Shown piece by piece: positions 25,545 through 34,707 of a stretch of 64,000 bases of DNA. The position numbers and the translations under genes were made by a program. The notes under the pieces are model-generated. The model was not told the DNA's origin, searched no databases, and saw only the letters and a program-made list of their open reading frames with translations. Source of the stretch: BJHL01 sp040378885 (GTDB lineage Bacteria > Planctomycetota > Phycisphaerae > Phycisphaerales > UBA1924); the NCBI GenBank assembly GCA_046316615.1, contig JBKDAN010000034.1:62001-126000 (forward strand), written 5' to 3'. Within the stretch, counting starts at the first letter, position 1; each line of letters starts with the position of its first letter.

Positions 25545-26504
25545 TCACACCTCAACGCGCCCCAGCTTCACACCCGCAGTGAGCTTTGCGCCGTTCACAA
25601 AATCCCGCCACGCCATGCCGCGTTTGTTCGCAGGTTGCACGTCGAGCACTTGCAGCGCAAGCCCATCGCCACACGCCACCAGCCCGCTTCCATCGCACAG
25701 CGTCCCCGGCTCGCCGCTCACGCGCGTCGTTGTCGCAGCGGCACGCAGAATCTTGACAGCCTGTCCCGCGATCATCACCGTCACGCCAGGCCACGGGTTC
25801 AGCCCGTTCACGCGCGCTCGAATCACATCCGCAGGCTGCGCCCAGTCAATCACGCCGTCAGCTTTGCTCATCTTCCCTGCAATCGTCACCGCCGACTCAT
25901 CCTGCGTCACGTAGCGCAGCGTGCCGCTCGCATGCTCTTGCAGCACGTGCTCCACCAGCGCAGGCCCATCGGCGCTCAGTGCATCGTGCAGTTCGCCCGC
26001 CGTCTGCGTCGCGCCAACTCCACGCGTGCTTTGCCCCAGCACAAAACCTGCATCCATCTTCTCCGCCAGCGTAATGACACTGTTCCCCGTCACGCGATCA
26101 CCCGCCACCACACTCGCGTTGATCGGCGCGGCACCTCGCCACTTGGGCAGCAGACTCGCATGCAGATTGATCGAGAACTTCTCCGCCAGCAGCTTCTTCC
26201 CCAGGTACTGCCCATACGCAATCACCACCCACGCATCTCGCGTCGCATCATGTGGCAGTCCTCGCACCTGCTCCACAAACCCCGCCTCGTTGCACTTCTC
26301 AGGCTTCCACACCGGCACATCAGGCAGGTGCTCGCTCGCATACTGCGCGATCGGTGTGGGCGTCAGCTTCCCACCCCGCCCCGCCGGCTTGTCCGGCTGC
26401 GTCACAATCGCCAGCACCCGATGCGTCCGCGCCAAATGCGCCAGCGTCGGCACACCAAAGGCTCCAGAACCAAAAAACACGATGTTGAGAGGCGCCGTTG
26501 TCAT
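25545..26504 (-). CDS. fmt: Methionyl-tRNA formyltransferase
   Basis: A 319-aa enzyme that formylates initiator Met-tRNA. Catalytic blocks are clear: IVFFGSGAFGVPTL at the N-terminus, the NLHASLLPKWRGAAPI signature with catalytic Asn and His, and the Asp in KMDAGFVL. The C-terminal tRNA-binding OB domain follows. ATG 26504 (MTTAPLNIVFFGSG) gives normal length; a longer frame to 26681 is not homologous. The usual partner def (peptide deformylase) is not adjacent. Confidence 0.96.
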   Translation of the reverse strand: MTTAPLNIVFFGSGAFGVPTLAHLARTHRVLAIVTQPDKPAGRGGKLTPTPIAQYASEHLPDVPVWKPEKCNEAGFVEQVRGLPHDATRDAWVVIAYGQYLGKKLLAEKFSINLHASLLPKWRGAAPINASVVAGDRVTGNSVITLAEKMDAGFVLGQSTRGVGATQTAGELHDALSADGPALVEHVLQEHASGTLRYVTQDESAVTIAGKMSKADGVIDWAQPADVIRARVNGLNPWPGVTVMIAGQAVKILRAAATTTRVSGEPGTLCDGSGLVACGDGLALQVLDVQPANKRGMAWRDFVNGAKLTAGVKLGRVEV

Positions 26505-26635
26505 ACTCGTCCACAAGCCCATCACACACAGTCGTACAACCGACCCGGCATCCACAGCCCGCTCGCGATGACACAGATCGGCGTCTTCATCATCGACCGC
26601 TCGCCACACCGCAAGCAACGATATCGCGCAACACC

Positions 26636-26669
26636 AAAAACACAACCGGCCCGCCGAAGCGAGCCGGTT
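26636..26669 (-). terminator. Rho-independent terminator after the prepilin-like gene
   Basis: On the reverse strand: an 11-bp stem (AACCGGCTCGC / GCGGGCCGGTT, one T-G pair) with a TTCG loop, then GTGTTTTTGG. It sits between the prepilin-like gene and fmt, so the two are probably separate transcripts. Confidence 0.75.
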
Positions 26670-26687
26670 GAGAGTGAACAAAGATGA

Positions 26688-27785
26688 TCAATACGGAGGA
26701 CCGACTTCGGTCGAACCCGGCGTCGGGAACGGACGATTGAACACGCCCGGGAAGTCAACACCCTTCAGGCCGCCACGCGTGAACTGATAGTGGCGGTACA
26801 TGCCGATGTCCGTTGAGAACTGAAGGTCATTCTTATCCCACGGACGCAGGTCGAGGTCGCCCTGCGGAATCGTGAAGAGCACCGGCGGCGGCGGCGGGTT
26901 CGCGTTCGCGTTCGTCGGCACCGCACCCAGGTTGGTTTCACGCGTCCGGCGAATGACGACCGACTGGTCGAAAGCCATCAGCGGCTGACGCGCCGAAGGA
27001 ACGGCGTAGTAGAGTCGGCGCTTGCCATCATGGCGAGCCACCGAGTCGAAAAGTTGAACCTTCTGCGAGGGGAACCGCACGTCGGTCAGCAGACGCTTGC
27101 CCATGAATCCTGCATCGCCGGGGACGTTGTACGAGAAGTAGGTGTCACCGGGGCCGACAGCCTGCGGACCAGAATCAGCCGAGAAGCTCGCCGGCACCAC
27201 CTGGTACGACGAGCTGTAGGGCCAGCGACGCTGCGTGATCGGCGGCTGGAACGGCAGGAACTCACCGTTGTTGTAGGCTGTGACGTTCTGCCAACGCAAA
27301 CGGTTGGTGTCTTCGGGGCACACCACCGCCTTCTCAGGCAGTACGCTCGACACATAATCCTGCAGCACAAGGTGCGTGTACAGAATGTGAGGGATCCAGC
27401 CTGTGCCGCCTTCGCCGCCACCACCCGTCATGGCCGGGATCGGCAGCGAGCTCGCGTCGTTGCCCGTACGGCGACGGACGATGTCAATGGCTTGGAAGAC
27501 CGCAGCTTCGTTGTCGCTGCCGGGAGCCTGCAAATCAGGGAACTGGGTCACCGAAGTAAGGTCGGCGCGCCAGCTGAAGCTGTACAGCTTGTCGCGGTAG
27601 TCCGCCGCGTAGCTGTGCGTCGCAACGCCTTGGTTCTTCATGTTCGTCTGGCACACCAACTGGCGACCGGTCTGGCGCCACTGGCCCAGAGCAGGCAACA
27701 GCAAGCTGATGAGCAGCGCGATGATCGCGATCACGACCAGCAACTCAATCAGCGTGAAACCTGCATTCTTCTTCTGACTCGTCAT
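26688..27785 (-). CDS. Type II secretion/type IV pilin-like protein (prepilin N-terminus)
   Basis: A 365-aa protein with a class III leader: G9 followed by FTLIELLVVIAIIALLISLLLPAL, with Glu at +5 after the cleavage site. The remainder is a large soluble domain of the sort seen in planctomycete DUF1559-like surface proteins (NMKNQGVATHSYAADYRD after the stalk, then many aromatic residues). It probably assembles with a pseudopilus or is exported by that route. GGAG lies about 10 nt before the start. It ends at its own terminator. Confidence 0.85.
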   Translation of the reverse strand: MTSQKKNAGFTLIELLVVIAIIALLISLLLPALGQWRQTGRQLVCQTNMKNQGVATHSYAADYRDKLYSFSWRADLTSVTQFPDLQAPGSDNEAAVFQAIDIVRRRTGNDASSLPIPAMTGGGGEGGTGWIPHILYTHLVLQDYVSSVLPEKAVVCPEDTNRLRWQNVTAYNNGEFLPFQPPITQRRWPYSSSYQVVPASFSADSGPQAVGPGDTYFSYNVPGDAGFMGKRLLTDVRFPSQKVQLFDSVARHDGKRRLYYAVPSARQPLMAFDQSVVIRRTRETNLGAVPTNANANPPPPPVLFTIPQGDLDLRPWDKNDLQFSTDIGMYRHYQFTRGGLKGVDFPGVFNRPFPTPGSTEVGPPY

Positions 27786-28244
27786 CGACCGTACTCCATG
27801 GCTCGCGTACCTCGCGAGCGGTGCCCGTCGGGGGAAGGGTCATCGGGGCTCCAGCCCCGCGTTGAGAGACGTTCCAATCCGTGGAACGCGTTCATGTCCG
27901 ATTCGCCCAGCGTGTACAGAGAACCCGTACCGCAGGCCCACGTATCCACACTGTTCCGCAAGAATCGACTCTCGGTTGCGACAATCTACACGATTGGTCC
28001 CAATCCGCCAAGCTCGAGCTATGCGGGAAACTCGTGTGGGGGAACGTTTAGTATCCGTGAAGAACCCCAGCTTGTCAAGCCCATCCGTGGCGCAATTACC
28101 ATCAAGCAAACGCGAGAGAGATGTCGTCTATCCCGCGGTCTGGCGAGCATTTGCAGTCCGCCGCGCAACTTTCGCTGCCACGCCCGCACTTTTCGCTGCT
28201 TCTCGCTATACTCTGCCCACCCCATGTTCCACGGAGGGAACTTC
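27786..28244. other. Intergenic region between prepilin-like and TPR lipoprotein genes
   Basis: Divergent gap of about 459 bp with no credible gene. It contains a 7-bp inverted repeat (CGTTCCA-5-TGGAACG, 27870-27888), a short GGGGC/GCCCC hairpin at 27845-27858, and a TATACT (28207-28212) that could be the -10 of the lipoprotein gene. Confidence 0.5.
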
Positions 28245-28955
28245 ATGCATCGCACGCGCTCTTTCGTTCTTGGTTCGCTCCTGCTCCTCACCCTTGCCGG
28301 CTGCGGCGGCACCCGCCCCCTGCACGTCATCCAGCGTGACGGCGACCACTTTTATAGCACGAAACGCTGGGACCTCGCCGTCGAGAACTACAGCGAGTAC
28401 CTGCAACGCGCCCCCGACAACAACGTCGTCCGCATGAAGCTGGGTGAATCCCAGATGAACGCCGGCGACCCGCGCGCCGCGATCGAGAGCCTCAAGATCG
28501 CCCTCGATGTCGATCCCCTCAACGATCGCATCGCCGACGGCACCGCCGAAGCCCTCTACCAAGCCGGCGAGCGCGAGGCCCTCACCACCTTCGTGCAGCG
28601 CATCGCCAGCGAACGCGGCCGCGTGAAGGACTACCTGCGCATCGCCGACTACATGAATCGCGTAGGCCACGCCGACGAAGCCCAGACCGCTCTGGTCACC
28701 GCTTCCAAAATCAGTCAGGGCAACAACTTCGACGTGCAGTGGGCTCTCGTCAAGTTCTACAAGAACCGCGGCGACGCCGACCGCACGATCGAGCGTCTGC
28801 GCATGGCCTACTTCCTCCAGCCCGAGAACGCGGAAGTCCTTGCCGCTATCCGCGAAATGGGCGAGATTCCCGGCCCCAGCTTCGCCCTCGCCCCACGCGA
28901 AATGGACATCCCCCGGGTGACCAACGCTCTCGAGCCGGTCATTCAGACGAAGTAA
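28245..28955 (+). CDS. TPR-repeat lipoprotein
   Basis: A 236-aa protein with a lipoprotein signal ending in LAGC (Cys20). About four TPR-like units follow: YSTKRWDLAVENYSEYLQRAP, MKLGESQMNAGDPRAAIESLKIAL, ADGTAEALYQAGEREALTTF and RIADYMNRVGHADEAQTALVTAS. Likely an outer-membrane-anchored scaffold for protein complexes, similar in layout to secretion or assembly lipoproteins. A strong GGAGGG precedes ATG 28245. Confidence 0.85.
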   Translation: MHRTRSFVLGSLLLLTLAGCGGTRPLHVIQRDGDHFYSTKRWDLAVENYSEYLQRAPDNNVVRMKLGESQMNAGDPRAAIESLKIALDVDPLNDRIADGTAEALYQAGEREALTTFVQRIASERGRVKDYLRIADYMNRVGHADEAQTALVTASKISQGNNFDVQWALVKFYKNRGDADRTIERLRMAYFLQPENAEVLAAIREMGEIPGPSFALAPREMDIPRVTNALEPVIQTK

Positions 28956-28982
28956 CAGAAGGTCTTGGTTTCACAAACTTTG

Positions 28983-29014
28983 CGGCACGGGCCACGCGCC
29001 CGTGCCGTTTTCGT
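28983..29014 (+). terminator. Rho-independent terminator after TPR lipoprotein
   Basis: A 10-bp stem (CGGCACGGGC / GCCCGTGCCG) with a 5-nt loop, then TTTTCGTTT. It ends immediately before the -35 of the next promoter. Confidence 0.8.
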
Positions 29015-29042
29015 TTGACACGCCCGCAAACCGTTGTATACT
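29015..29042 (+). promoter_or_regulatory. Sigma70-type promoter of the SahR-like regulator
   Basis: TTGACA (29015-29020), 16-bp spacer, TATACT (29037-29042). This is the best consensus promoter in the window. The predicted start of transcription is only about 10 nt before the ATG at 29059, so the mRNA would be almost leaderless. Confidence 0.7.
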
Positions 29043-29064
29043 TCATCCGGCTAAACGGATGAAG
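29041..29064 (+). promoter_or_regulatory. Palindromic operator over the SahR-like promoter and start codon
   Basis: Perfect 9-bp inverted repeat CTTCATCCG-(6)-CGGATGAAG. It overlaps the end of the -10 element, the likely +1 and the ATG (29059-29061). The size and place fit an ArsR-type dimer site that blocks transcription of the regulator and of ahcY behind it. Confidence 0.6.
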
Positions 29065-30006
29065 ACTACCCCGGCCATCCCCTTGCTCGACCTTCTAGCA
29101 GCTTTGAGCGACCCCACCCGGTTGCGTCTGCTGCGCGTGCTCGATGCACAGGAACTGTCAGTGGGAGAACTGGCCAAGGCGCTGCAGTTGCCGCAGAGCA
29201 CGGTGAGCCGCCACCTCAAGGTGTTGCTCGACGCGAGTTGGGTCGTCCGCCGGAGTGAGGGCACGGCGGGACTCTTCTCGATGGGCGAGCTCAGCAGCGA
29301 CGCACGCGAGTTGTGGAAGACGATTCGCATGAACGCCGTCGAAGCGAGCGAAGCCCGCGAAGACGACGCTCGCGTGCGGGCCGTGCTTGCGGAACGCAAG
29401 ACCGACAGCCTGTCGTTCTTCGGCCGCGTCAGCGATCAGTGGGACGCGATGCGTGCCGAATTGTTCGGCCCGCGTTTCACAGGCATGGCACTGCTCGCGC
29501 TGCTCAACAAGCATTGGCGCGTCGCCGACTTTGGCGCAGGCACGGGCATCGCGACGCACGCGATCGCGCCATTCGTGCATCGCGTCGACGCGGTCGAGCA
29601 GAGCGAAGCCATGCTGTCAGTCGCGCGCGATCGCATGGCTGCCGCGGGCCTCACCAACGTCATGTTCCACCAGGCTCCGGTGGAAGCAACGTCTATCGAC
29701 GCAAGCGTGATCGACGCCGCCGTCGCTGTGCTGGTGCTTCACCATGTCGATGAGCCGGCAGAAGCCCTGCGCGAGATGGCACGCGTGCTCGTCACAGGCG
29801 GCACAGCCCTCATCGTCGATATGGTCGCGCACAACCGCGAAGACTACAAGCGCACGATGGGCCACAAGCATCTGGGCTTCTCGCGCGACGAAATGACTTC
29901 GCTCATGGGGCGAGCGGGACTGTGGGATGTTCGATATGTAGAGCTGCCCGTTGAATCTTCGGCCAAAGGGCCGGGACTGTTTGTGTGTGTGGGGGTAAAG
30001 AAGTAA
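29059..30006 (+). CDS. ArsR-family regulator fused to SAM-dependent methyltransferase domain (SahR-like)
   Basis: A 315-aa fusion. Residues ~8-85 are an ArsR winged helix (LSDPTRLRLLRVL, then LPQSTVSRHLKVLLDASWV). Residues ~115-315 are a class I methyltransferase with motif I VADFGAGTG (156-164) and a post-motif LHHVDEPAEALREMARVL. No ArsR metal-binding Cys pair is visible. This architecture matches SahR, described in Proteobacteria as a sensor of S-adenosylhomocysteine that controls the methionine cycle. The gene lies 104 bp upstream of ahcY on the same strand. Inference: SAH binds the methyltransferase-like domain and releases the operator, inducing SAH hydrolase. Confidence 0.85.
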   Translation: MKTTPAIPLLDLLAALSDPTRLRLLRVLDAQELSVGELAKALQLPQSTVSRHLKVLLDASWVVRRSEGTAGLFSMGELSSDARELWKTIRMNAVEASEAREDDARVRAVLAERKTDSLSFFGRVSDQWDAMRAELFGPRFTGMALLALLNKHWRVADFGAGTGIATHAIAPFVHRVDAVEQSEAMLSVARDRMAAAGLTNVMFHQAPVEATSIDASVIDAAVAVLVLHHVDEPAEALREMARVLVTGGTALIVDMVAHNREDYKRTMGHKHLGFSRDEMTSLMGRAGLWDVRYVELPVESSAKGPGLFVCVGVKK

Positions 30007-30110
30007 GAACTACCTGAGTACCGAAGTACCTCAGTATCGAAGGAAAGACAGCATTGATCGCGGCGGTTTCAAGCCGCGTGACGAAGCGAAGAACTGAAAG
30101 GAAGCATGCA

Positions 30111-31631
30111 ATGACGATGACTGCGACGACGACCAAGCCCAGCAACGCGACGGGTGATTTCAAGGTGAAGGATCTCAACCTCGCCGAACTGGGTCGCCAC
30201 GAAATCCGTCTGGCTGAGCACGAAATGCCCGGCCTGATGGCTCTCCGCGAGAAGTACCACGGCCTCAAGCCCCTCGCGGGCGCGAAGGTCGCCGGCAGCC
30301 TGCACATGACCGTGCAGACCGCCGTGCTGATCGAAACGCTCGTCGAACTCGGCGCCGACGTGCGCTGGTGCTCGTGCAACATCTTCAGCACGCAGGACAG
30401 CGCCGCCGCCGCGGTCGTTGTCGGCAAGAACGGCACGCCCGTGGACCCCAAGGGCATTCCGGTCTTCGCGTGGAAGGGCGAAACCCTCGAAGAATATTGG
30501 TGGTGCACCGAGCGCACGCTCAGCTGGCCCGACGGCAGCGGCCCCAACATGATCTTGGACGACGGCGGCGACCTCACGCTGCTCGTCCACAAGGGCGCTC
30601 AGTTTGAAGCCGCCGGCAAGGTGCCCGCCTTCAACGCCGCCAGCGAGCCCGAAGAGTGGGGCGTCATCCTCAACCTGCTCAACGAGCAGATGAAGAAGAC
30701 CCCCAAGCGCTTCACCAACATGCTCGCCGCCATCAAGGGCGTGAGCGAAGAAACCACCACCGGCGTGCACCGCTTGTACGAGATGGAAAAGAAGGGCGAA
30801 CTCAAGCTCCCCGCCATCAACGTCAACGACAGCGCCACCAAGAGCAAGTTCGACAACCTCTACGGCTGCCGTCACTCGCTGGTTGACGGCCTGAACCGCG
30901 CCACCGACGTCATGCTCAGCGGCAAGATCTCCGTTGTGCTCGGCTACGGCGACGTGGGCAAGGGCTGCTGCCAGGCTCTCAAGGGCCAGGGCGCTCGCGT
31001 GGTCGTGACCGAAATCGATCCGATCTGCGCTCTGCAGGCGGCGATGGAAGGCTACGAAGTCACGACGCTCGACCACGTGCTCGCGACCGCTGACATCTTC
31101 ATCACGACGACGGGCAACAAGAACGTCATCACCGTCGAGCACATGCGCAAGATGAAGGACAAGGCGATCGTCGCGAACATCGGCCACTTCGACAACGAAA
31201 TCGACATGGCTGGTCTGTTCCACGACAAGACCGTCAAGCGCGTCAACATCAAGCCCCAGTTCGATGAGTTCGTGTTCACCAAGCCGGTCGCCGGCCGCCG
31301 CGAACACAGCGTGCTCATTCTCGCCGAAGGCCGCCTCATGAACCTGGGTTGCGCCACGGGCCACCCCAGCTTCGTCATGAGCGCCAGCTTCACCAACCAG
31401 GTCGTCGCTCAGATCGATCTGTGGGCCAGCGCCAACGGCAAGCCCACGATGGCCGGCATCAAGTACGAAACGGGCAAGGTCTACGTCCTGCCCAAGAAGC
31501 TCGACGAAATGGTCGCCCGCCTGCACCTCGAAAAGCTTGGCGTCAAGCTCACCACACTGAGCGACGATCAGGCTGCCTACCTCGGCGTGCCGAAGGACGG
31601 CCCCTACAAGCCCAACCACTACCGCTACTAA
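30111..31631 (+). CDS. ahcY: Adenosylhomocysteinase (SAH hydrolase)
   Basis: A 506-aa NAD-dependent enzyme that splits S-adenosylhomocysteine into adenosine and homocysteine. Blocks seen: EMPGLMALREKY, SLHMTVQTAVLIETL, WCSCNIFSTQD, the Rossmann loop GYGDVGKG, NIGHFDNEIDM and the C-terminal PNHYRY. The first ~20 residues (TMTATTTKPSNATGD) are an extra tail. ATG 30111 has AAAGGAAG upstream. It is probably cotranscribed with the SahR-like gene; a short inverted repeat (CTGAGTAC/GTACCTCAG, 30015-30032) lies in the gap. Confidence 0.97.
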   Translation: MTMTATTTKPSNATGDFKVKDLNLAELGRHEIRLAEHEMPGLMALREKYHGLKPLAGAKVAGSLHMTVQTAVLIETLVELGADVRWCSCNIFSTQDSAAAAVVVGKNGTPVDPKGIPVFAWKGETLEEYWWCTERTLSWPDGSGPNMILDDGGDLTLLVHKGAQFEAAGKVPAFNAASEPEEWGVILNLLNEQMKKTPKRFTNMLAAIKGVSEETTTGVHRLYEMEKKGELKLPAINVNDSATKSKFDNLYGCRHSLVDGLNRATDVMLSGKISVVLGYGDVGKGCCQALKGQGARVVVTEIDPICALQAAMEGYEVTTLDHVLATADIFITTTGNKNVITVEHMRKMKDKAIVANIGHFDNEIDMAGLFHDKTVKRVNIKPQFDEFVFTKPVAGRREHSVLILAEGRLMNLGCATGHPSFVMSASFTNQVVAQIDLWASANGKPTMAGIKYETGKVYVLPKKLDEMVARLHLEKLGVKLTTLSDDQAAYLGVPKDGPYKPNHYRY

Positions 31632-31638
31632 AGACAGA

Positions 31639-31669
31639 GGCACTAGGGACTAGGTACTGGTCACTAGTG
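31639..31669 (+). repeat. GGCACTAG-word repeat after ahcY
   Basis: GGCACTAGGGACTAGG followed by TACTGGTCACTAGTG. Third copy of the word family seen at 9960-10062 and 13279-13323. Confidence 0.7.
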
Positions 31670-31685
31670 CAATTCAGAGAACACC

Positions 31686-31723
31686 AACGCGGGCGTGTCT
31701 TGTGCACGCCCGCGTTTTCTTTT
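31686..31723 (+). terminator. Rho-independent terminator after ahcY
   Basis: A perfect 12-bp stem (AACGCGGGCGTG / CACGCCCGCGTT) with a 7-nt loop, then TTTTCTTTT. Confidence 0.88.
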
Positions 31724-31878
31724 GCCGCGCCCGAAGTTATCCACCCTGTCAAATAGCAGGTTACTGGTCCGTTCGGGCACCTTTCGCTTTTGCTTGACAT
31801 GCACTAAACTCTCCCTTCTCAGAAAGCCGCTGCGTCATGGACGATGCTCGGCAGGTTCGTGTTTTCAGAAGGATGCCC

Positions 31879-32778
31879 ATGGCTACTCCCGCTGGTTCGC
31901 AGCCTCAGGTTACAGACGCCTCGCCCGCCCCCGCCCCCAAGGCCAAGACGCCCCAGCGCACCTGGGCCATGGTGCGCGAACGCAAGAGTGGCGTGCCCGA
32001 AGGCGTGTGGCTGCGCTGCGAAAACTGCGAAAACATGGTCTATCGCGGCAACCTGGAGAAGAACCTCCACGTCTGCCCCGAGTGCGGCTTCCACCATCGC
32101 ATCTCCGCCAGCCAGCGCGTCGAGCAACTCGCCGATGAAGGTTCGTTCGTCGAACTGCACGCTGGCCTGCAGCCCGCTGACCCGCTGAAGTTCAAGGACC
32201 TCAAGGCCTATCCCGATCGCCTGCTCGCCGAGCAGATCAAGACCGGCCAGCGCGACGCCATCAAGGTCGGTCGCATGTTCATCAAGGGTCGTGCCGCCAT
32301 GGTGGCCTGCCTTGATCTCACCTTCATGATGGGCAGCATGGGCAGCGTGGTAGGCGAAGCCATCACGCGCGGCATCGAAGAGGCCACGCGCGACGATCTG
32401 CCCCTCATCATCGTGAGCTGCTCCGGCGGCGCACGCATGCAGGAGGCCGGCCTGAGCCTGATGCAGATGGCCAAGACCAGCGCGGCCCTCGCCCGCTTTG
32501 ATGACGCTGGCGGCCTGTTCATCAGCGTGCTCACCGACCCCACCACGGGCGGCGTCACCGCCAGCTTCGCCATGCTGGGCGACATCATCATCGCAGAGCC
32601 CAACGCCCTCATCGGCTTCGCCGGTCCGCGCGTCATCCAGCAGACCATTCGCCAGGAACTGCCCGAGGGCTTCCAGCGCAGCGAGTTCCTCATGAAGAGC
32701 GGCATGGTTGACCGCGTGATCTCGCGTCTGCAACTGCGCAACGAACTCGCACGTCTCATCGACTACGCCGGGAAGTGA
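31879..32778 (+). CDS. accD: Acetyl-CoA carboxylase carboxyltransferase subunit beta
   Basis: A 299-aa subunit of the carboxyltransferase for the first step of fatty acid synthesis. The zinc ribbon (CENC...CPEC) is near residues 45-70, followed by the crotonase-like domain with MGSMGSVVGE, SGGARMQE and TDPTTGGVTASFAMLGD. A Pro/Ala-rich N-terminal stretch precedes the ribbon. ATG 31879 has AGAAGGA 6 nt upstream; ATG 31837 is a longer alternative. accA is not adjacent. Confidence 0.96.
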   Translation: MATPAGSQPQVTDASPAPAPKAKTPQRTWAMVRERKSGVPEGVWLRCENCENMVYRGNLEKNLHVCPECGFHHRISASQRVEQLADEGSFVELHAGLQPADPLKFKDLKAYPDRLLAEQIKTGQRDAIKVGRMFIKGRAAMVACLDLTFMMGSMGSVVGEAITRGIEEATRDDLPLIIVSCSGGARMQEAGLSLMQMAKTSAALARFDDAGGLFISVLTDPTTGGVTASFAMLGDIIIAEPNALIGFAGPRVIQQTIRQELPEGFQRSEFLMKSGMVDRVISRLQLRNELARLIDYAGK

Positions 32779-32826
32779 TCGCATCAGCGAAACCCACTCT
32801 CGCACGCACCGCGTACGCTAGTCTCC

Positions 32827-34632
32827 ATGCGCACCGCAAGTCTCGATACGTCCGCCGCGGCACCTGCTTCAGCGCTCGTATGGAGTGCATGCCTTTGGGG
32901 GCTTGGAGTCGGAATCGCAGGTTCTGTCCCAGTCCTTGCCACATCGAATGAGTGGGTCTCACCGATTATCGCCATGAGCTTTATCGTGCTCGCGGCGATG
33001 CAGCCCCTGCGCCGCGCGCATTACGTAGGAATGCAGCTGGGTGCCATGGTCATGTGGGGCATCTCGCAGTGGTGGACGTTTCAGGTCGCGTCACTCGGCT
33101 TTGTGCCACTACTCATGGTGCAGGCATGCTGGCTCGTGCTCACGGTCTGGTCGCTCGCACGCATTCGCCGCTGGCTGGGCTGGCGACGCATGACGCTGCT
33201 TGCCCCCGTCGTCATGGTCGCCATCGAGTTCTTCCGTTGCGAAGTCTTCCTCGGAGGCTACGCGTGGGGTATGTACGCGCAGTGGGCCACCGACACGCTG
33301 CTCGCCCGCTTCGCTCCCGTTGCTGGCATGTATGGCGCGAGTTTCGTCGCGTGTGTCATTGCCAGCGCGTTCGCATTCGCGGTGGCGAAGTACTGCCACT
33401 CTTGGTCGTTCGCGTCCTTCTCACTGCCAGAAGAAGCCCCCACCACGAACGCACAGGATCAGCGGAATCGCAGCATCATGCTCGCGACGCTCTTCGCATT
33501 CGTGCCGCTGACAGTCGCGCTTGTCATGGGCCAGTATGGCGAAGCCGACCGAACGCGATCCTTCCGCGTCGCCAGCGTCCAAACCAACATTCCGCAGTCC
33601 AACAAGACCTACTGGACGCTCGAATCGGAAGTGCGCGACTATCGCCGCATGCAGCGATTGAGCGAGCAGGCGTCGGAACGCACGCCTTCACTCATCATCT
33701 GGCCCGAAACGATGATGCCGGGCATCAGCATCGAACCTTCTGCCGTCGCAGCGATGGAAGCCAAGGGCTTGGTGTTCACGCTCAAGGAAGCGATGCCCGA
33801 AGAACTCGGCACCGATGAGAAACGCATCAAGGCAACTGCGTTCTGGGAAGCGCTGAGCGAGCACTCGCGCCGGACCGGCGTGCCCCTTTTGATTGGCGAA
33901 GAAGGGCTCGAGGGCTTCAACGTCGATGTCGACGCGCAGGGCCGCGTCGAGTGGACGCAGACCGCTCGCTACAACAGCTCGTATCTCGTGCGCGATGGCG
34001 CGGTGACGGGCGAGCGCTACGACAAGATCGAACTCACACCGTTCGGCGAGTACATGCCGGTCATCAGCCGCTTTCCTTGGCTGGAGAAGAAGCTCCTGGG
34101 CCTCGCCGCGGCGGGCATGAGCTTTGATCTCTCCGCGGGCACCAAGAAGACTGTTTTCCGCGTGCCCGGAACAAACGGTGACGTGCGCGTGGTGACGCCG
34201 ATCTGCTTTGAGATCACCGAAAGCACCGTGTGCCGTGCGTTGACGTTCGCCGGTGCCGAACGCCGCGCGGATGTGCTCGTGAACATGAGCAACGATGGCT
34301 GGTTCCAAGGCTCGGATGCGGCGCGAGAGCAGCACCTTCGCATTTCACAGTGGCGAGCGATGGAACTCGGCACGCCCGTGGTGCGCAGCGCCAACACCGG
34401 CATCAGCGCGGTGATCGACGCGCATGGCCGCATCGTGTCACGGGGCGTCGATGGCGATGCCAAAGGCGCCCGCGTGGAAGGGGTGCTCGTGGCAGATGTG
34501 CCGCTGCCCCTTCCGGGTGCCACCTTCTACGCGCGCACCGGCAACTGGCTGGGCTGGAGCATGCTGGGCGGCTGGTTCGCGCTCACGGCGGCAGCCGTCG
34601 TACGATCCCGTCGAAACCAAAAACCGGCGTGA
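32827..34632 (+). CDS. lnt: Apolipoprotein N-acyltransferase
   Basis: A 601-aa inner-membrane enzyme that adds the third acyl chain to lipoproteins. The N-terminal ~230 residues contain several transmembrane helices; a nitrilase-like domain follows with the Glu-Lys-Cys triad visible in WPETMMPG, YDKIELTPFGEYMP and TPICFEITE. A last TM helix is near the C-terminus. It is longer than the E. coli protein (512 aa), partly from an insertion near residues 310-340. It is consistent with the lipoproteins at 28245 and 34708. Confidence 0.93.
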   Translation: MRTASLDTSAAAPASALVWSACLWGLGVGIAGSVPVLATSNEWVSPIIAMSFIVLAAMQPLRRAHYVGMQLGAMVMWGISQWWTFQVASLGFVPLLMVQACWLVLTVWSLARIRRWLGWRRMTLLAPVVMVAIEFFRCEVFLGGYAWGMYAQWATDTLLARFAPVAGMYGASFVACVIASAFAFAVAKYCHSWSFASFSLPEEAPTTNAQDQRNRSIMLATLFAFVPLTVALVMGQYGEADRTRSFRVASVQTNIPQSNKTYWTLESEVRDYRRMQRLSEQASERTPSLIIWPETMMPGISIEPSAVAAMEAKGLVFTLKEAMPEELGTDEKRIKATAFWEALSEHSRRTGVPLLIGEEGLEGFNVDVDAQGRVEWTQTARYNSSYLVRDGAVTGERYDKIELTPFGEYMPVISRFPWLEKKLLGLAAAGMSFDLSAGTKKTVFRVPGTNGDVRVVTPICFEITESTVCRALTFAGAERRADVLVNMSNDGWFQGSDAAREQHLRISQWRAMELGTPVVRSANTGISAVIDAHGRIVSRGVDGDAKGARVEGVLVADVPLPLPGATFYARTGNWLGWSMLGGWFALTAAAVVRSRRNQKPA

Positions 34633-34707
34633 TTTGCCGGAGTTTGCCGATTGTTCGTATCAAGCGTCGTGTCGCGGCGCGTCAGTTCACTACGGAGTCA
34701 CGCAACC

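Noticed and set aside
25416..26687. A 423-codon forward frame opposite fmt
   Set aside because: Composition is Arg/His-rich shadow-like and fmt on the other strand is certain.
27030..28244. Upstream extension of the TPR lipoprotein reading frame by about 400 codons
   Set aside because: The lipoprotein signal peptide starts at 28245 with a strong SD; the upstream part is antisense to the prepilin-like gene.
30069..31643. A 524-codon open frame on the reverse strand opposite ahcY
   Set aside because: It is a GC-rich shadow of a highly conserved gene; its protein is rich in Val, Ala, His and Asp with no motif.
31737..31745. TTATCCACC, one mismatch from a DnaA box
   Set aside because: It is single, with no cluster, AT-rich unwinding element or dnaA nearby, so it does not support an origin by itself.
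31794..31799. TTGACA upstream of accD as a promoter -35
   Set aside because: No acceptable -10 lies 15-19 bp downstream.
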